From Clostridium sulfidigenes (GTDB taxonomy: Bacteria; Bacillota; Clostridia; Clostridiales; Clostridiaceae), in contig NZ_JPMD01000033.1 in the NCBI RefSeq assembly GCF_000732635.1, forward strand, positions 1-64,000: DNA of 64,000 nucleotides, read 5' to 3'. Shown here in pieces: positions 44,406 to 53,994 of this stretch. Every line of letters starts with the position of its first letter. Positions within the stretch are counted from its first letter, which is position 1. The notes below the pieces were generated by a model that was given only the letters and a program-made list of their open reading frames with translations, ran no database searches and was not told the DNA's origin. Made by a program: the position numbers and the translations under genes.

Positions 44406-45515
44406 ATGAAATTTTTAAATGTTGTTTATTATGATATATTAGACTTACTTAGGGATAAGACCTCCATGTTATCCATGATAATTTTCCCTATATTATTTAT
44501 GACTACCCTTGGAATAACTTTAAGTGGAGCCTTTTCTTCAAGCTATGAATTTAAACCTAAAACAGTGATATATGTGAACAATCTTTCTACCACTTCTGAT
44601 TATAGTGAAGAAAAACTTATATTAAATAATTTCTTAGAACTGGGGAAAAAAAATAATATAACCTTTAAAGAAATTTCATCTGTAGAAGAAGGTCAAAAAG
44701 AAGTTCAAACTGCTAATTCTATATTCCTAGAACTTAGGGATAAAAATATTATAGTTTATAAAAATTCTAAGAATAAATATTCCACAAATATAGTTATAAG
44801 TATGCTAACTTCCATATCTAAAAAAGTCACTCTAAAAAGTATCACCAATGGTAATATTGAAACCTTAGAAGAAGGCTTTACTACTGCTACTGAATTTCAG
44901 CCTAAAAAAGGATTTACCTCTTATGATTATTATGGCATCGTAGAAATAACCATGATGGTCCTTTATGGTTCGGGCTATGGGTTTTATACCATTTATAATA
45001 ATAGAAGAAACAAAATAGAAGCTAGGTGCTTTCAAGGGAACCTTTCTAAAAATTCTTATATAATAACTAAAGTTACTTCAACATTTATTGTAACTGTGAT
45101 ATCACTGATTCCTGCAATGCTTTACTCCATATTTGTTTTAAAAGCTAATTGGGGTGAGGATTACTTCTCTGTTATAACACTACTTTTATCTTTAAATTTC
45201 TTTGGCACTACCCTTGGGATTTTATTTGGATATATTTTTAAGGAAGAAAAACATGGTTCCTTCTTTCTTAATACCTTAATTATACCTGTTATGACCTTTT
45301 TAGGTGGAGGATATATATATTTAGAAGATGGTAATAAGCTCCTTGATATAGTACGCTATATTTCACCTTTAACCTTAATAAATAAATCTATTCTTTCCAT
45401 AGCTTTTTATGAGGACTATTCTAAGTTTTATATAAGTATTCTTTACTCTGTAACACTGGGAATTTTATTTTTAGCTTTTACTTTCTGTATATCAAATAAA
45501 AAGGAGGCTTATTAA
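44406..45515 (+). CDS. ABC-2 type permease, subunit 1
   Basis: 369 residues. One N-terminal helix (about 20-42), a ~150-residue extracellular loop and about five C-terminal helices, the ABC2_membrane_3 layout. GGAGGAAATT ribosome site 9 bases after the ATPase. Ends overlapping the next permease start. Confidence 0.88.
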   Translation: MKFLNVVYYDILDLLRDKTSMLSMIIFPILFMTTLGITLSGAFSSSYEFKPKTVIYVNNLSTTSDYSEEKLILNNFLELGKKNNITFKEISSVEEGQKEVQTANSIFLELRDKNIIVYKNSKNKYSTNIVISMLTSISKKVTLKSITNGNIETLEEGFTTATEFQPKKGFTSYDYYGIVEITMMVLYGSGYGFYTIYNNRRNKIEARCFQGNLSKNSYIITKVTSTFIVTVISLIPAMLYSIFVLKANWGEDYFSVITLLLSLNFFGTTLGILFGYIFKEEKHGSFFLNTLIIPVMTFLGGGYIYLEDGNKLLDIVRYISPLTLINKSILSIAFYEDYSKFYISILYSVTLGILFLAFTFCISNKKEAY

Positions 45516-46639
45516 TGAAGATTTTATTAGTTATGGCGGAAAAAAATCTAAGGCTTATATTTAAAGATAAGCTTTCTATAATACAGCTATTTATTCCTAT
45601 AATAATAATATTATTTAGTATAAAATTATTTAGTTTCAGCAATGGAACTGTAAAAATTGGGATTATAGATGATGATTGCTCTAATTCATCAAAGCTTTTA
45701 ATAAGTAGTTTAAGTAATAATTCTTCAATTAGTACAGTACCTCTTGAAAGTTCTACTGTTGAATCAACTATGATGGAGACATCTATTCCTGTCACCATTG
45801 AAATCCCTAAGGATTTTGAAGAAAGTATTATAAATGGAACTCCTAAAAAGATTAATGTACTTTCTGAAAAAGACAGTTCTATGGGTGATGCTATTACCTC
45901 CATAGTAAATCTTCAAGTAGAAGATTTATATAACTTGGGCATTAATGCTAATAAAAGTAATGATGAATATGAAAATCTTTTATTAAAATATAGTAATGAT
46001 CCAGTGAAAATCACTTCTAAAACCTTATCAGACTTAGAGAATGATTTTGAATTAACTCAAACTTCCATTGGCTTCGTAATTTTCTTTCTCATGATGAGGG
46101 CATCTTCTATATCTCATATAGTATTATCAGAAAGATGGAATAAAACTTACTATAGAATATTTACTACACCAGTTACCTCCTTTCAATATATTGGAGGAAA
46201 TATCTTAGCAAACTTTTCACTTTTAGCCTTTCAACTTCTAATTGCCCTTATAACTCTAAATTATTTTGTAGATATATATACTGGGGTAGGCTTTATTCCT
46301 CTGTTCCTTTTGTTATTAGGAATTGCCCTAGTTACCGTGGCCTTTGGTACTTTTTCCGTAGCTTTATTTTTTAATTCTAAGGGATACGGTATGTTTTCTA
46401 ACATTGTAATTACTATCACTACCATGGTATCAGGTGCTTTTACTTCTATTGACTTTTTACCTGAAAATATTAGATTTATAGCTCCCTTCACTCCTCAGTA
46501 CTGGGTAATGAATGGAATAACTAAGCTTCAAATGGGTATGGGAATAGATTCTATTATTATTAATTTGGGAATATTATTACTCTTCTCCATTGCACTATTT
46601 TTTGCTGCAGCCTATAAGCTTAAGTTCAAACTTCAATAA
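45515..46639 (+). CDS. ABC-2 type permease, subunit 2
   Basis: 374 residues, same topology as its partner with an early helix (LFIPIIIILFSIKLFSF) and a large loop. RWNKTYYRIFTTPVTSFQYI and the MVSGAFTSIDFLPENIRF region are typical of the family. A heterodimer with the previous gene is likely. Substrate unknown; bacitracin-type or antimicrobial peptides are common for two-component-linked units. Confidence 0.88.
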   Translation: MKILLVMAEKNLRLIFKDKLSIIQLFIPIIIILFSIKLFSFSNGTVKIGIIDDDCSNSSKLLISSLSNNSSISTVPLESSTVESTMMETSIPVTIEIPKDFEESIINGTPKKINVLSEKDSSMGDAITSIVNLQVEDLYNLGINANKSNDEYENLLLKYSNDPVKITSKTLSDLENDFELTQTSIGFVIFFLMMRASSISHIVLSERWNKTYYRIFTTPVTSFQYIGGNILANFSLLAFQLLIALITLNYFVDIYTGVGFIPLFLLLLGIALVTVAFGTFSVALFFNSKGYGMFSNIVITITTMVSGAFTSIDFLPENIRFIAPFTPQYWVMNGITKLQMGMGIDSIIINLGILLLFSIALFFAAAYKLKFKLQ

Positions 46640-46689
46640 AAGTTTTATATTTAATGTAAGTATTATAAATACTGTATTAAAGACCATTA

Positions 46690-46735
46690 TAATAAACCCC
46701 CACTAAGAAATTTAATTTATTAGTGAGGGTTTATA
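46690..46735 (+). terminator. Terminator after the ABC operon
   Basis: AACCCCCACTAA / TTAGTGAGGGTT stem, short T-run. Confidence 0.6.
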
Positions 46736-46808
46736 TATGTATTCTTATCTTTAAATGATATAATTAAGCAATAATATTTTTTAATTTTACTTTGAAAGAA
46801 GGGATATA

Positions 46809-47462
46809 ATGAGTATATTATCTTTAAAAAATGTTTCTTTTCAAGATGCTAATACAAAAGTTCTAAAAGACATTAATTTAGAAATCAATGAAGGAGATTT
46901 TATAACTATCACAGGTCCTTCTGGTGGTGGCAAATCAACCTTACTGAGAATTTTAGGGGACTTAATTTCACCAACTTCTGGTCATGTATACCTGAGAGAT
47001 AAGGATTATTCTGAAATCCCCCCTCTTAAGCTGCGCAATGAAATAAATTATTTCTTTCAACAACCTTATTTGTTTGGTAATACTGTCTATGATAATCTTT
47101 CTTTTACCTATGAAATTAGAAAGAAAAATATAGATAATAGCAAAATATATATGCTTTTAGAAAAGTTTAATATAGACAAGGATTACTTAAGTAAAGATAT
47201 AAACAAATTATCTGGTGGTGAGAAACAAAGAATTTCCCTTATTCGCTCTCTTCTCCATCCAGGTCCTGTTCTCTTACTAGATGAGATTACTTCAGCACTA
47301 GACAAAGAAAATAAACTTTTAGTTGAGCATATTATGAAGGATATGAATAATAAAGGCCATACAATCTTATGGATTACCCATGATTTATCTCAAATAAAGG
47401 ACTTAGGCAATAAAAAGATTATTATAGAAGATGGAACAATAATTTCTAAGGAGGGATTTTAA
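46809..47462 (+). CDS. fetA: FetA-like ABC ATPase
   Basis: 217 residues. Walker A GPSGGGKSTL, signature LSGGEKQRIS, Walker B VLLLDEITSALD. It shares 1 base with the UPF0014 membrane gene, the FetA-FetB arrangement described for iron export and oxidative stress resistance in E. coli. Confidence 0.85.
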   Translation: MSILSLKNVSFQDANTKVLKDINLEINEGDFITITGPSGGGKSTLLRILGDLISPTSGHVYLRDKDYSEIPPLKLRNEINYFFQQPYLFGNTVYDNLSFTYEIRKKNIDNSKIYMLLEKFNIDKDYLSKDINKLSGGEKQRISLIRSLLHPGPVLLLDEITSALDKENKLLVEHIMKDMNNKGHTILWITHDLSQIKDLGNKKIIIEDGTIISKEGF

Positions 47463-48208
47463 TGAGTACTCTATCTCTTATAGTTTCTTCAGTATTAATT
47501 TGTATTCCTATCTTCATCTCCTATAAAGAAGATTTAGGACTAGGTAAAGATATACTTATTAGTATGGTTAGAGCCATAATACAATTAGTTATAGTAGGCT
47601 ATATACTTCAATTTGTATTTAGCTTAGAAAATCCTATATTCACTATTTTATTAGTTATACTAATGATTATAAACGCAGCGCTTAACACCAAAAAGCGTAG
47701 TGAGAATATAAAAAAACCTGTTAGAACATCCTTTATTGCTCTATTTTCAGGTGCTTTTATAACCCTTTCTATATTAGTACTTTCTGGTGCTATTAACTTT
47801 ATCCCTAATGAAATAGTACCTGTGGCCGGTATGGTTGTCAGTAATTCTATGGTTGCCATAAATCTTAGTTACAAAAACCTTAATACTACCTTTAGTAGCA
47901 AGAGAAATGAAGTTGAAATTAAACTTGCCCTTGGAGCTACAGCTAAGGTTGCATCTAAAGAGATTCTTAAAGATAGTATAAAACTCTCAATTATGCCTTC
48001 CATTGATTCTGCTAAAACCCTTGGCATTGTATCCCTTCCTGGGATGATGACTGGATTAATTTTAGCTGGATCATCTCCACTTATGGCAATTAAATTTCAA
48101 ATAATGGTTACCTTTATGATATTATCTTCAACCTCCATTGCTACCTTAATAGCAACCTATATCTCCTACAAAAGCTTCTTTAATGAAAGATCTCAATTAA
48201 AAATATAG
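47462..48208 (+). CDS. fetB: FetB-like (UPF0014) membrane protein
   Basis: 248 residues, about six to seven helices. RAIIQLVIVGYILQFVF, NSMVAINLSY and SLPGMMTGLILAGSSPLMAI are family signatures. Metal efflux is known for the E. coli homologue and inferred here. Confidence 0.88.
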   Translation: MSTLSLIVSSVLICIPIFISYKEDLGLGKDILISMVRAIIQLVIVGYILQFVFSLENPIFTILLVILMIINAALNTKKRSENIKKPVRTSFIALFSGAFITLSILVLSGAINFIPNEIVPVAGMVVSNSMVAINLSYKNLNTTFSSKRNEVEIKLALGATAKVASKEILKDSIKLSIMPSIDSAKTLGIVSLPGMMTGLILAGSSPLMAIKFQIMVTFMILSSTSIATLIATYISYKSFFNERSQLKI

Positions 48209-48217
48209 TATTAATAT

Positions 48218-48262
48218 AAGGATTGTCTAAATAAATTAAATAGTTATTTAGGCAATCCCTTA
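48218..48262. terminator. Bidirectional terminator between fetB and the kinase
   Basis: AAGGATTGTCTAAATAA / TTATTTAGGCAATCCCTT nearly perfect 17-bp stem. Confidence 0.88.
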
Positions 48263-48275
48263 TTAAATTGCCCTG

Positions 48276-49388
48276 TTATGATAAAGGAAGAATCATTATT
48301 ATAGTAAATCCATCTTCTCCATTAAAACTAATATTCCCTCCAAGGTCTATTACTCTCTCCTCCATTGCCTTAAGTCCAATGCTCTTTTTTATATTCACTG
48401 CTCCATCACCATTATCTTTTATAGATACTCTTACAATCTTATTTAGGACTTCAATATTTAAAGAAACACTGTTACCCGTAGAGTGTTTTTTTATGTTTGT
48501 AATTCCCTCCATTAGGTTATTAATTATACACTTCCAATGACTATAGGTAAGCTTGTCTATATTTCCAGAGTGATTAAAGGTATATCCATAACTATTATGA
48601 CTAAAAGCATCATCCATTATAGATTTCACTCTATTTATACCTAATTGTTCCTCGGAAGGCTTAATTATTTTTAAAGTTTTTCTAATATCATCCATACCTT
48701 CTCTCAGAACTTGAATAGTTGTATTTATCATATTTTTAGCTTCATCTTTATCTTTATCTATTACTACCTTTGTGGCTTCTAGATGCATTAAACTAGAGGC
48801 TATAGTATGTCCAATTTTGTCATGCATTTCCTTTGATAGCTTATTTCTTTCTTCTAGCTTTGTAGTATATATTATCTGTTTTGAATAATTTTTTTCTTTT
48901 TCTACTTCTTTAGTATACTTGTCTATTTTTTCTCTTAACATTAAGTTTTCTTTCCATATTTTATCTATTTTACTTACTTTGTTAATTAATATCTTTGCTG
49001 CTATATAGTAAAATATTGCAAACAATAAATAATTCATAACTATGTCTTTTGGTATCATGGTTATAAATAAGATACTCCCTATAAAAGAATAGATAAGCTT
49101 TATATTTATCAGTATACCTATATCAAAAAAGGTAAATGGTATTAATATAAAAAATATACTGTTGTATTTTATGCCTAGTCCATAAGAAATACAGAAAGAC
49201 ATGGCTGATAAACATAGCTTTATCTTAATATTCTCTAAGTAATATAAAGCTATGTTTATTATTATAAAACACAGTAATCCTATAATTATAGAGCTTTGGA
49301 AGCCGCCACAATTTATATATACATAGATACTAAATATGAGCCCAAGTAATTTTATATTGAGAAAATAATCATCCCTGTTATTAAGCAT
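48276..49388 (-). CDS. Sensor histidine kinase, HisKA_3 class
   Basis: 370 residues. Six or so membrane helices (1-150), a coiled coil, then HisKA_3 with LSKEMHDKIGHTIASSLMHL (phospho-His) and an HATPase with NNLMEGITNIKKHSTG and KDNGDG. No periplasmic sensor domain, so it senses in the membrane or through partners. The only HisKA_3 kinase here, it should pair with the NarL-type regulator at 42665. Confidence 0.9.
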   Translation of the reverse strand: MLNNRDDYFLNIKLLGLIFSIYVYINCGGFQSSIIIGLLCFIIINIALYYLENIKIKLCLSAMSFCISYGLGIKYNSIFFILIPFTFFDIGILINIKLIYSFIGSILFITMIPKDIVMNYLLFAIFYYIAAKILINKVSKIDKIWKENLMLREKIDKYTKEVEKEKNYSKQIIYTTKLEERNKLSKEMHDKIGHTIASSLMHLEATKVVIDKDKDEAKNMINTTIQVLREGMDDIRKTLKIIKPSEEQLGINRVKSIMDDAFSHNSYGYTFNHSGNIDKLTYSHWKCIINNLMEGITNIKKHSTGNSVSLNIEVLNKIVRVSIKDNGDGAVNIKKSIGLKAMEERVIDLGGNISFNGEDGFTIIMILPLS

Positions 49389-49431
49389 GCGATTTCCACC
49401 TTTGCTAAATATTATATCTTTATATTATCAC

Positions 49432-49550
49432 AATAATAAGGTCTTTCACAAAATATCTGAGATAAAATATTGAGCATGTACTTATATAATTTAAATACAT
49501 GCTCAACATTTATTTTTATTAATTTATTTTGTGAAAACCCTTTTTATTAT
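49432..49550. repeat. Nested inverted-repeat element
   Basis: Outer arms AATAATAAGGTCTTTCACAAA (start of the left arm, 49432) and its imperfect complement near 49524-49550 enclose a second perfect pair, GAGCATGTA/TACATGCTC. The whole 119 bp can fold on itself. Could be a small mobile palindrome or a double terminator. Confidence 0.55.
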
Positions 49551-49573
49551 TGACCTAAGTTAGATTCTCTGAC

Positions 49574-49990
49574 TTATATTTCTTCTCCCTCACATAGAGT
49601 TATGGTTGCATTTTCCTCAAGAGTATTTACCATACTTTCCTCCTTTTGTTTTTCATATTTTTCTTTTCCTCTAAAAAACATTAGAAATATTATCACTGGG
49701 ATTTGAACAAATATAAGAGCTGCAAGTATTCCAAATACACCTGATAAATTTATATCCCTAAATCTTTTATAACTTAAAATGAATAACATTATATTTATAA
49801 AAACTATCAGGGTAATCTGAAAAGACATGGAAGCCGCTATTAGCAACCCATTATCAGTTTTTTCAAGTTTAAAAGTAATAAATGTTCCAATAATCTCTAA
49901 AATTATAAATCCTATTAAGAAAGCCAGTACATAGATACTATATTTTTTTCTTCCTATTCCTTTGTTAAGTAAAAATAAGTCATCACTCAT
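49574..49990 (-). CDS. DUF805-like membrane protein
   Basis: 138 residues, four transmembrane helices, with the YKRFRDINLSGVFGI motif of DUF805. The tail is acidic. Function unknown. Confidence 0.75.
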   Translation of the reverse strand: MSDDLFLLNKGIGRKKYSIYVLAFLIGFIILEIIGTFITFKLEKTDNGLLIAASMSFQITLIVFINIMLFILSYKRFRDINLSGVFGILAALIFVQIPVIIFLMFFRGKEKYEKQKEESMVNTLEENATITLCEGEEI

Positions 49991-50067
49991 TTCATCACCT
50001 CATTAACAGTATTTTACATCAACCTACTATAATTCTATACACATTTTCAAATATTATAACTAAAATC

Positions 50068-50114
50068 AATAAACCTCTGGAAATTATTTCAATAATCTCC
50101 AGAGGTTTATTTTA
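50068..50114. terminator. Bidirectional terminator
   Basis: AATAAACCTCTGGA / TCCAGAGGTTTATT stem of 14 bp with TTTTAAT after it. Confidence 0.88.
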
Positions 50115-50141
50115 ATGCTACAGCATAGTTCTATATAAATA

Positions 50142-50771
50142 TTACTTTTTACTTTTATATAAGTCTACATATTCATTATAAACTACAACTACTTTTTCTA
50201 TATAGTTTACTGTTTCTTTAAATGGTATTGTATGAACTACTTCTCCATCTTTGGAATATCTAGGATCCTGAAGCCATTTACATACATTCCCTATACCACC
50301 ATTATAAGCTGCTAGCATTTCATTTGTATATTTAAGTTGATTTTTTAAGTAATTTAGATACCAACATCCCATTTCTATATTCACATCTTCATTCTTCAAC
50401 ATTTCTATAGAAAAATTTTCTATATTTAGTTGCCTGGCTATCCATTCTCCTGTACTCGGCATTATCTGCATTAATCCTACAGCCCCCATAGATGAAACAA
50501 TATCCTTATCAAACCCACTTTCTGTTTTGATTATAGCTGCAACTAAATAAGGATCTAGTCCATAGATTTTACTATATGCTTCAATTTTTTCACTATATGG
50601 TACTTGTATATGATTCTCTACTATATCTTTTTCATTACTATCTACTTCCTTAGTTTTTTCATTTTCATGCAAATTCATAAAATATAAATTAATACATATT
50701 CCTGCTATAAATAAAATAGCCGTTATACTAATAAACTTAAGATTTAACTGCTTTTCTTCTAATATTTCCAT
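50142..50771 (-). CDS. Membrane-anchored lytic transglycosylase
   Basis: 209 residues. N-terminal helix (ISITAILFIAGICINLYF), then an SLT/Slt70-type domain with the catalytic Glu in IIKTESGFDKD, GLMQIMPSTGEW, and AYNGGIGNV. Cuts peptidoglycan glycans outside the membrane. Confidence 0.93.
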   Translation of the reverse strand: MEILEEKQLNLKFISITAILFIAGICINLYFMNLHENEKTKEVDSNEKDIVENHIQVPYSEKIEAYSKIYGLDPYLVAAIIKTESGFDKDIVSSMGAVGLMQIMPSTGEWIARQLNIENFSIEMLKNEDVNIEMGCWYLNYLKNQLKYTNEMLAAYNGGIGNVCKWLQDPRYSKDGEVVHTIPFKETVNYIEKVVVVYNEYVDLYKSKK

Positions 50772-50860
50772 TATACCTCCACTAACAATGTATAACTTTA
50801 TTATTTAAATCAGAATTCATGTATTAATTAGTATTTCACCTTTACCATAAAATAAACAAA

Positions 50861-50900
50861 AAAGACTCTAAAATAAAAATTAATTTATTTTAAAGTCTTA
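50861..50900 (-). terminator. Terminator downstream of the chemoreceptor gene
   Basis: Minus strand AAGACTTTAAAATAAA / TTTATTTTAGAGTCTT followed by TTTTG. Confidence 0.75.
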
Positions 50901-50901
50901 A

Positions 50902-51029
50902 TTTATCCGATGACTACCAGCTCTAATACCCCCATTTTCTTCAAAATGGGAGTAAAGAGCTGCTACGTCCCTGGATAACGATTTCTAACCTTCAAAGAAG
51001 CTAAGAACTCTGTTTATCCGATGACTACC
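50902..51029 (-). repeat. Structured repeat element, copy 1
   Basis: Between the chemoreceptor stop and its terminator. TTTATCCGATGACTACC occurs at 50902-50918 and 51013-51029, a 111-base period. The interior on the minus strand folds: GGATAAAC with GTTATCC, a TTCTTAGCTTC/GAAGGTTAGAA arm, and AGCTCTTTACTCCCATTTT with AAAATGGGGGTATTAGAGCT. A diverged copy of the GTTATCC-to-GTAGTCAT part is at 61552-61620. Confidence 0.7.
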
Positions 51030-51035
51030 CTTATA

Positions 51036-53096
51036 CTAGAGTTTAAATTGTTCCATAAACTCTTTCATATTTTCTGTAAGTCCAAGTAATTTTTCTGCTG
51101 CATTTGCAACTTCATCACTAGAAGCTGTAAGTTCTTCTGTAGATGCAGCTATTAGTTGTGTATTTCCTGAAACCTCAGAAGATATTTGCGTTGAATTTTC
51201 TATATTTTCAGTAATAGAATTTTTATCTTCTATAATTTTTTTAGAGCTAACTGCTACATGTTCTATTTTAGGTACCATATCTAAAACTAATGCTGCAATA
51301 TTTTTAAATGACTCAATAGCATTATCTACATTAATTAATCCTTTGTTTAATTCTCCATTTATATTATTGCTTTTAATTTCTATAGTTTCACTCTCTTTAA
51401 TAGCATTATTTATTACATTATAAATATTTTGGGTAGATTCCTTGCTTTGCTCTGCTAGCTTTCTAATTTCATCAGCTACTACTGAGAAACCTCTTCCAGC
51501 TTCCCCAGCTCTTGCAGCCTCTATAGCCGCATTTAGTGCTAGAAGATTTGTCTGTTCAGATATACTATTAATAATTTCTGTTATTTCTGTTACAGTTTCC
51601 ATACTAGATTTCATACTATATATAGAACTATTAAACTCTTTAAAAGAATTACTTAACTCATTCATGGCCATGGCTAACTTTTCCATATCCTCATTACTCT
51701 TATCCGCTTTGCTATTAATATTTTCCGCCATATCACTAATATTATATATGTCACTAATATTATTAGAAAGTTTATTATCGAATTCTTCTAGTTCTTTAGT
51801 TACATCTTCCAATTCTTCTGCCTGCCTTTGTGAGCTTGTAGCAGTTTCTTCTATACTTTCACTTATGCTTTGAGCTCCTGATACAAATTCTTCTGCCAAA
51901 GCAGCTAGAGATGAAGCCTCGCTTTCAATAACCATGGAACTATCTTTAACATTTAGAATCATTCCACCTATAATTTCCTTGCTTTTTTCTACAGCCGTAT
52001 ATATATCTTTGATTTCATCATTGTTCATTTTGCCTATATTGGATTTAGTGAAATTACCCTTTGCCATATCTTCTACAATAGTACCTATTCTGCCTAATCT
52101 TTTAGTCATAGATTTAGCTACTAGGTATCCAAATATTAGACCTAACACTATAAAAATAATACATACAATTACTACTTTTATTTGAAGTTCTGGTATTTCT
52201 GCTAATAGCTCACTTCCACTTACTTCTACACCTACAGACCACCCTGTTGATTCTATAAATGCGAATCCAATATATTTTTCATTAGCAGCTACTCTATACT
52301 CACCTGCTCCTCTTTCTCCCGATGTCATCTTTCCTAAAATCTGTTTCATATTTTCAGAACCATTTTTATCTTTTACTGTATCTAATAGTTTAGTTCCTAT
52401 AAGCAAGGAATCATTATGAGTTATTATATTTCCTTCACTATTTATTAAATAAGCATTTCCACTTTTACCTATGGATACCTTTGATATTATTGCTGATAAT
52501 TTACTAGCATCTAGATAAGCTATTAAAACACCTTTTATATTCCCATTTTCTTTTATTGGGGTACTTATAGCTATTTCTAGCATATTATCAGTTGTACCTA
52601 AGTATGGTTCACTAACAAATGTAAGCCCACTTAATCCATTTGAAAAATAGTCCTTATCACTAATATTAGTACTTTCTCCTGAAGTATCTATACAATTTCC
52701 TTCAGCATCTACTATAGCAATTTCTTTTAACTCTATTTTTTCAGCTATATTCTTTAATTTTGTTAACTTTTCTTTCTTATCTACTGTATCATCTATTAAA
52801 AAATCATTTATTGCTATTTGATTTACTATAATTCCATAACTATCTGTCAATTGATTTATTTCTCCTGCCATAGATGCAGCTACATTTTCTAGGAGACTTT
52901 TAGATTTGTCAGTAATAATTTTCTTGTTCATAAAAAGAGAAAAAGCAGATAGAAATGCTGCAACTAATACTATGATTACTGTAAAACTTAACATAAGTTG
53001 CATTCCTATTCCTCTAATCCTTTTCTGTTTTCCTTTTTTAGTATTTTTAATTTTCTTACTTTTTAGTTCATTCTTTGCCCTTTTCCTACCCTTCAT
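51036..53096 (-). CDS. Methyl-accepting chemotaxis protein
   Basis: 686 residues. An unusual basic cytoplasmic start ([20 protein letters not shown]), TM1 (about 32-55), a Cache-type sensor (about 60-300; [18 protein letters not shown]), TM2 ([20 protein letters not shown]), HAMP and a signalling domain with the hairpin tip [20 protein letters not shown] and [18 protein letters not shown]. The ligand is unknown. Confidence 0.93.
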   Translation of the reverse strand: MKGRKRAKNELKSKKIKNTKKGKQKRIRGIGMQLMLSFTVIIVLVAAFLSAFSLFMNKKIITDKSKSLLENVAASMAGEINQLTDSYGIIVNQIAINDFLIDDTVDKKEKLTKLKNIAEKIELKEIAIVDAEGNCIDTSGESTNISDKDYFSNGLSGLTFVSEPYLGTTDNMLEIAISTPIKENGNIKGVLIAYLDASKLSAIISKVSIGKSGNAYLINSEGNIITHNDSLLIGTKLLDTVKDKNGSENMKQILGKMTSGERGAGEYRVAANEKYIGFAFIESTGWSVGVEVSGSELLAEIPELQIKVVIVCIIFIVLGLIFGYLVAKSMTKRLGRIGTIVEDMAKGNFTKSNIGKMNNDEIKDIYTAVEKSKEIIGGMILNVKDSSMVIESEASSLAALAEEFVSGAQSISESIEETATSSQRQAEELEDVTKELEEFDNKLSNNISDIYNISDMAENINSKADKSNEDMEKLAMAMNELSNSFKEFNSSIYSMKSSMETVTEITEIINSISEQTNLLALNAAIEAARAGEAGRGFSVVADEIRKLAEQSKESTQNIYNVINNAIKESETIEIKSNNINGELNKGLINVDNAIESFKNIAALVLDMVPKIEHVAVSSKKIIEDKNSITENIENSTQISSEVSGNTQLIAASTEELTASSDEVANAAEKLLGLTENMKEFMEQFKL

Positions 53097-53240
53097 ATCT
53101 TTCCCACCTTACTATATACAAAAAAAATTTACAGCTATATATACACTCTGTACATAAATATACTCGAAACAAAAAATAACATTCTTTACTACACAATATG
53201 GTACTTTTACTATTTTCTAAATATAAATAATAATTTTAAT

Positions 53241-53251
53241 ATAAATTTAAG
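53241..53251 (+). promoter_or_regulatory. ATAAATTTAAG motif upstream of the OmpR-type regulator
   Basis: One copy of the same 11-mer that is repeated in tandem before the VTC operon, reading in the direction of the gene and 71 bases before its start. Candidate autoregulatory half-site. AT-rich background makes chance occurrence possible. Confidence 0.35.
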
Positions 53252-53321
53252 ATTTGTATGATAAAATTAAATAAAAAAACGTAATATTATCTAAAAATTT
53301 GTAATTAAAGGGTGATGAATT

Positions 53322-53993
53322 ATGAAATTATTATTAGTTGAAGATGAAATACACCTTGCTGAAGCTCTAAAAGAAATTCTCAGTAAAAATAAATATATAG
53401 TAGATAGCGTTTATGATGGTGAAGCAGGTCTTGATTATGGTCTTTCAGGAATATATGATTTAATTATATTAGATATAATGCTACCCAAAGTTAATGGATT
53501 AGAGATTCTAAAGGAGCTAAGAGCTAATAATGTATCTACCCCTATTCTTCTTCTCACTGCTAAAGGTGAAATTCAAGATAAAGTTAAAGGATTAGATTAT
53601 GGAGCAGATGATTACTTAGTAAAACCTTTCTCTCATGAAGAACTTCTTGCTAGATTAAGAGCTCTTAGTAGAAGAAAAGCTGAAGTTATAAATGATAATG
53701 CTCTTCATTTTAGTGATTTTTCCTTAAATCTATCTACCTATGAACTTGAGGGAAATAGTAACTCTGTCCGACTTACCTCAAAGGAATTTGAAATTCTAAA
53801 ATACTTTATGGAAAGACCTATTTTAATAGTTACTAAAGATGATTTAATTACAAAGGTTTGGGGCTATGACTCTGATGCTGAATATAATAATATCGAGGTC
53901 TATATATCTTTTTTAAGAAAAAAATTATCCTATGTGGGCTCTAAATCCAAAATATCCACCCTTCGTGGTATTGGTTATAAATTGGAGGAGTAG
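53322..53993 (+). CDS. OmpR/PhoB-type response regulator
   Basis: 223 residues. Receiver with EDE, phospho-Asp in IILDIMLPKVNG, LLTAKGE and VKPFSHEELLAR; winged-helix C-terminus with LTSKEFEILKYFMERP and YISFLRKKLSYVG, ending IRGIGYKLEE-like. Overlaps the kinase ribosome site (start 2 bases after the stop). Confidence 0.95.
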   Translation: MKLLLVEDEIHLAEALKEILSKNKYIVDSVYDGEAGLDYGLSGIYDLIILDIMLPKVNGLEILKELRANNVSTPILLLTAKGEIQDKVKGLDYGADDYLVKPFSHEELLARLRALSRRKAEVINDNALHFSDFSLNLSTYELEGNSNSVRLTSKEFEILKYFMERPILIVTKDDLITKVWGYDSDAEYNNIEVYISFLRKKLSYVGSKSKISTLRGIGYKLEE

Positions 53994-53994
53994 T

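Noticed and set aside
50902..51029. c-di-GMP or guanidine riboswitch near the chemoreceptor gene
   Set aside because: It lies downstream of the gene, lacks the conserved cores I know for these classes, and recurs at a site with no regulated gene.
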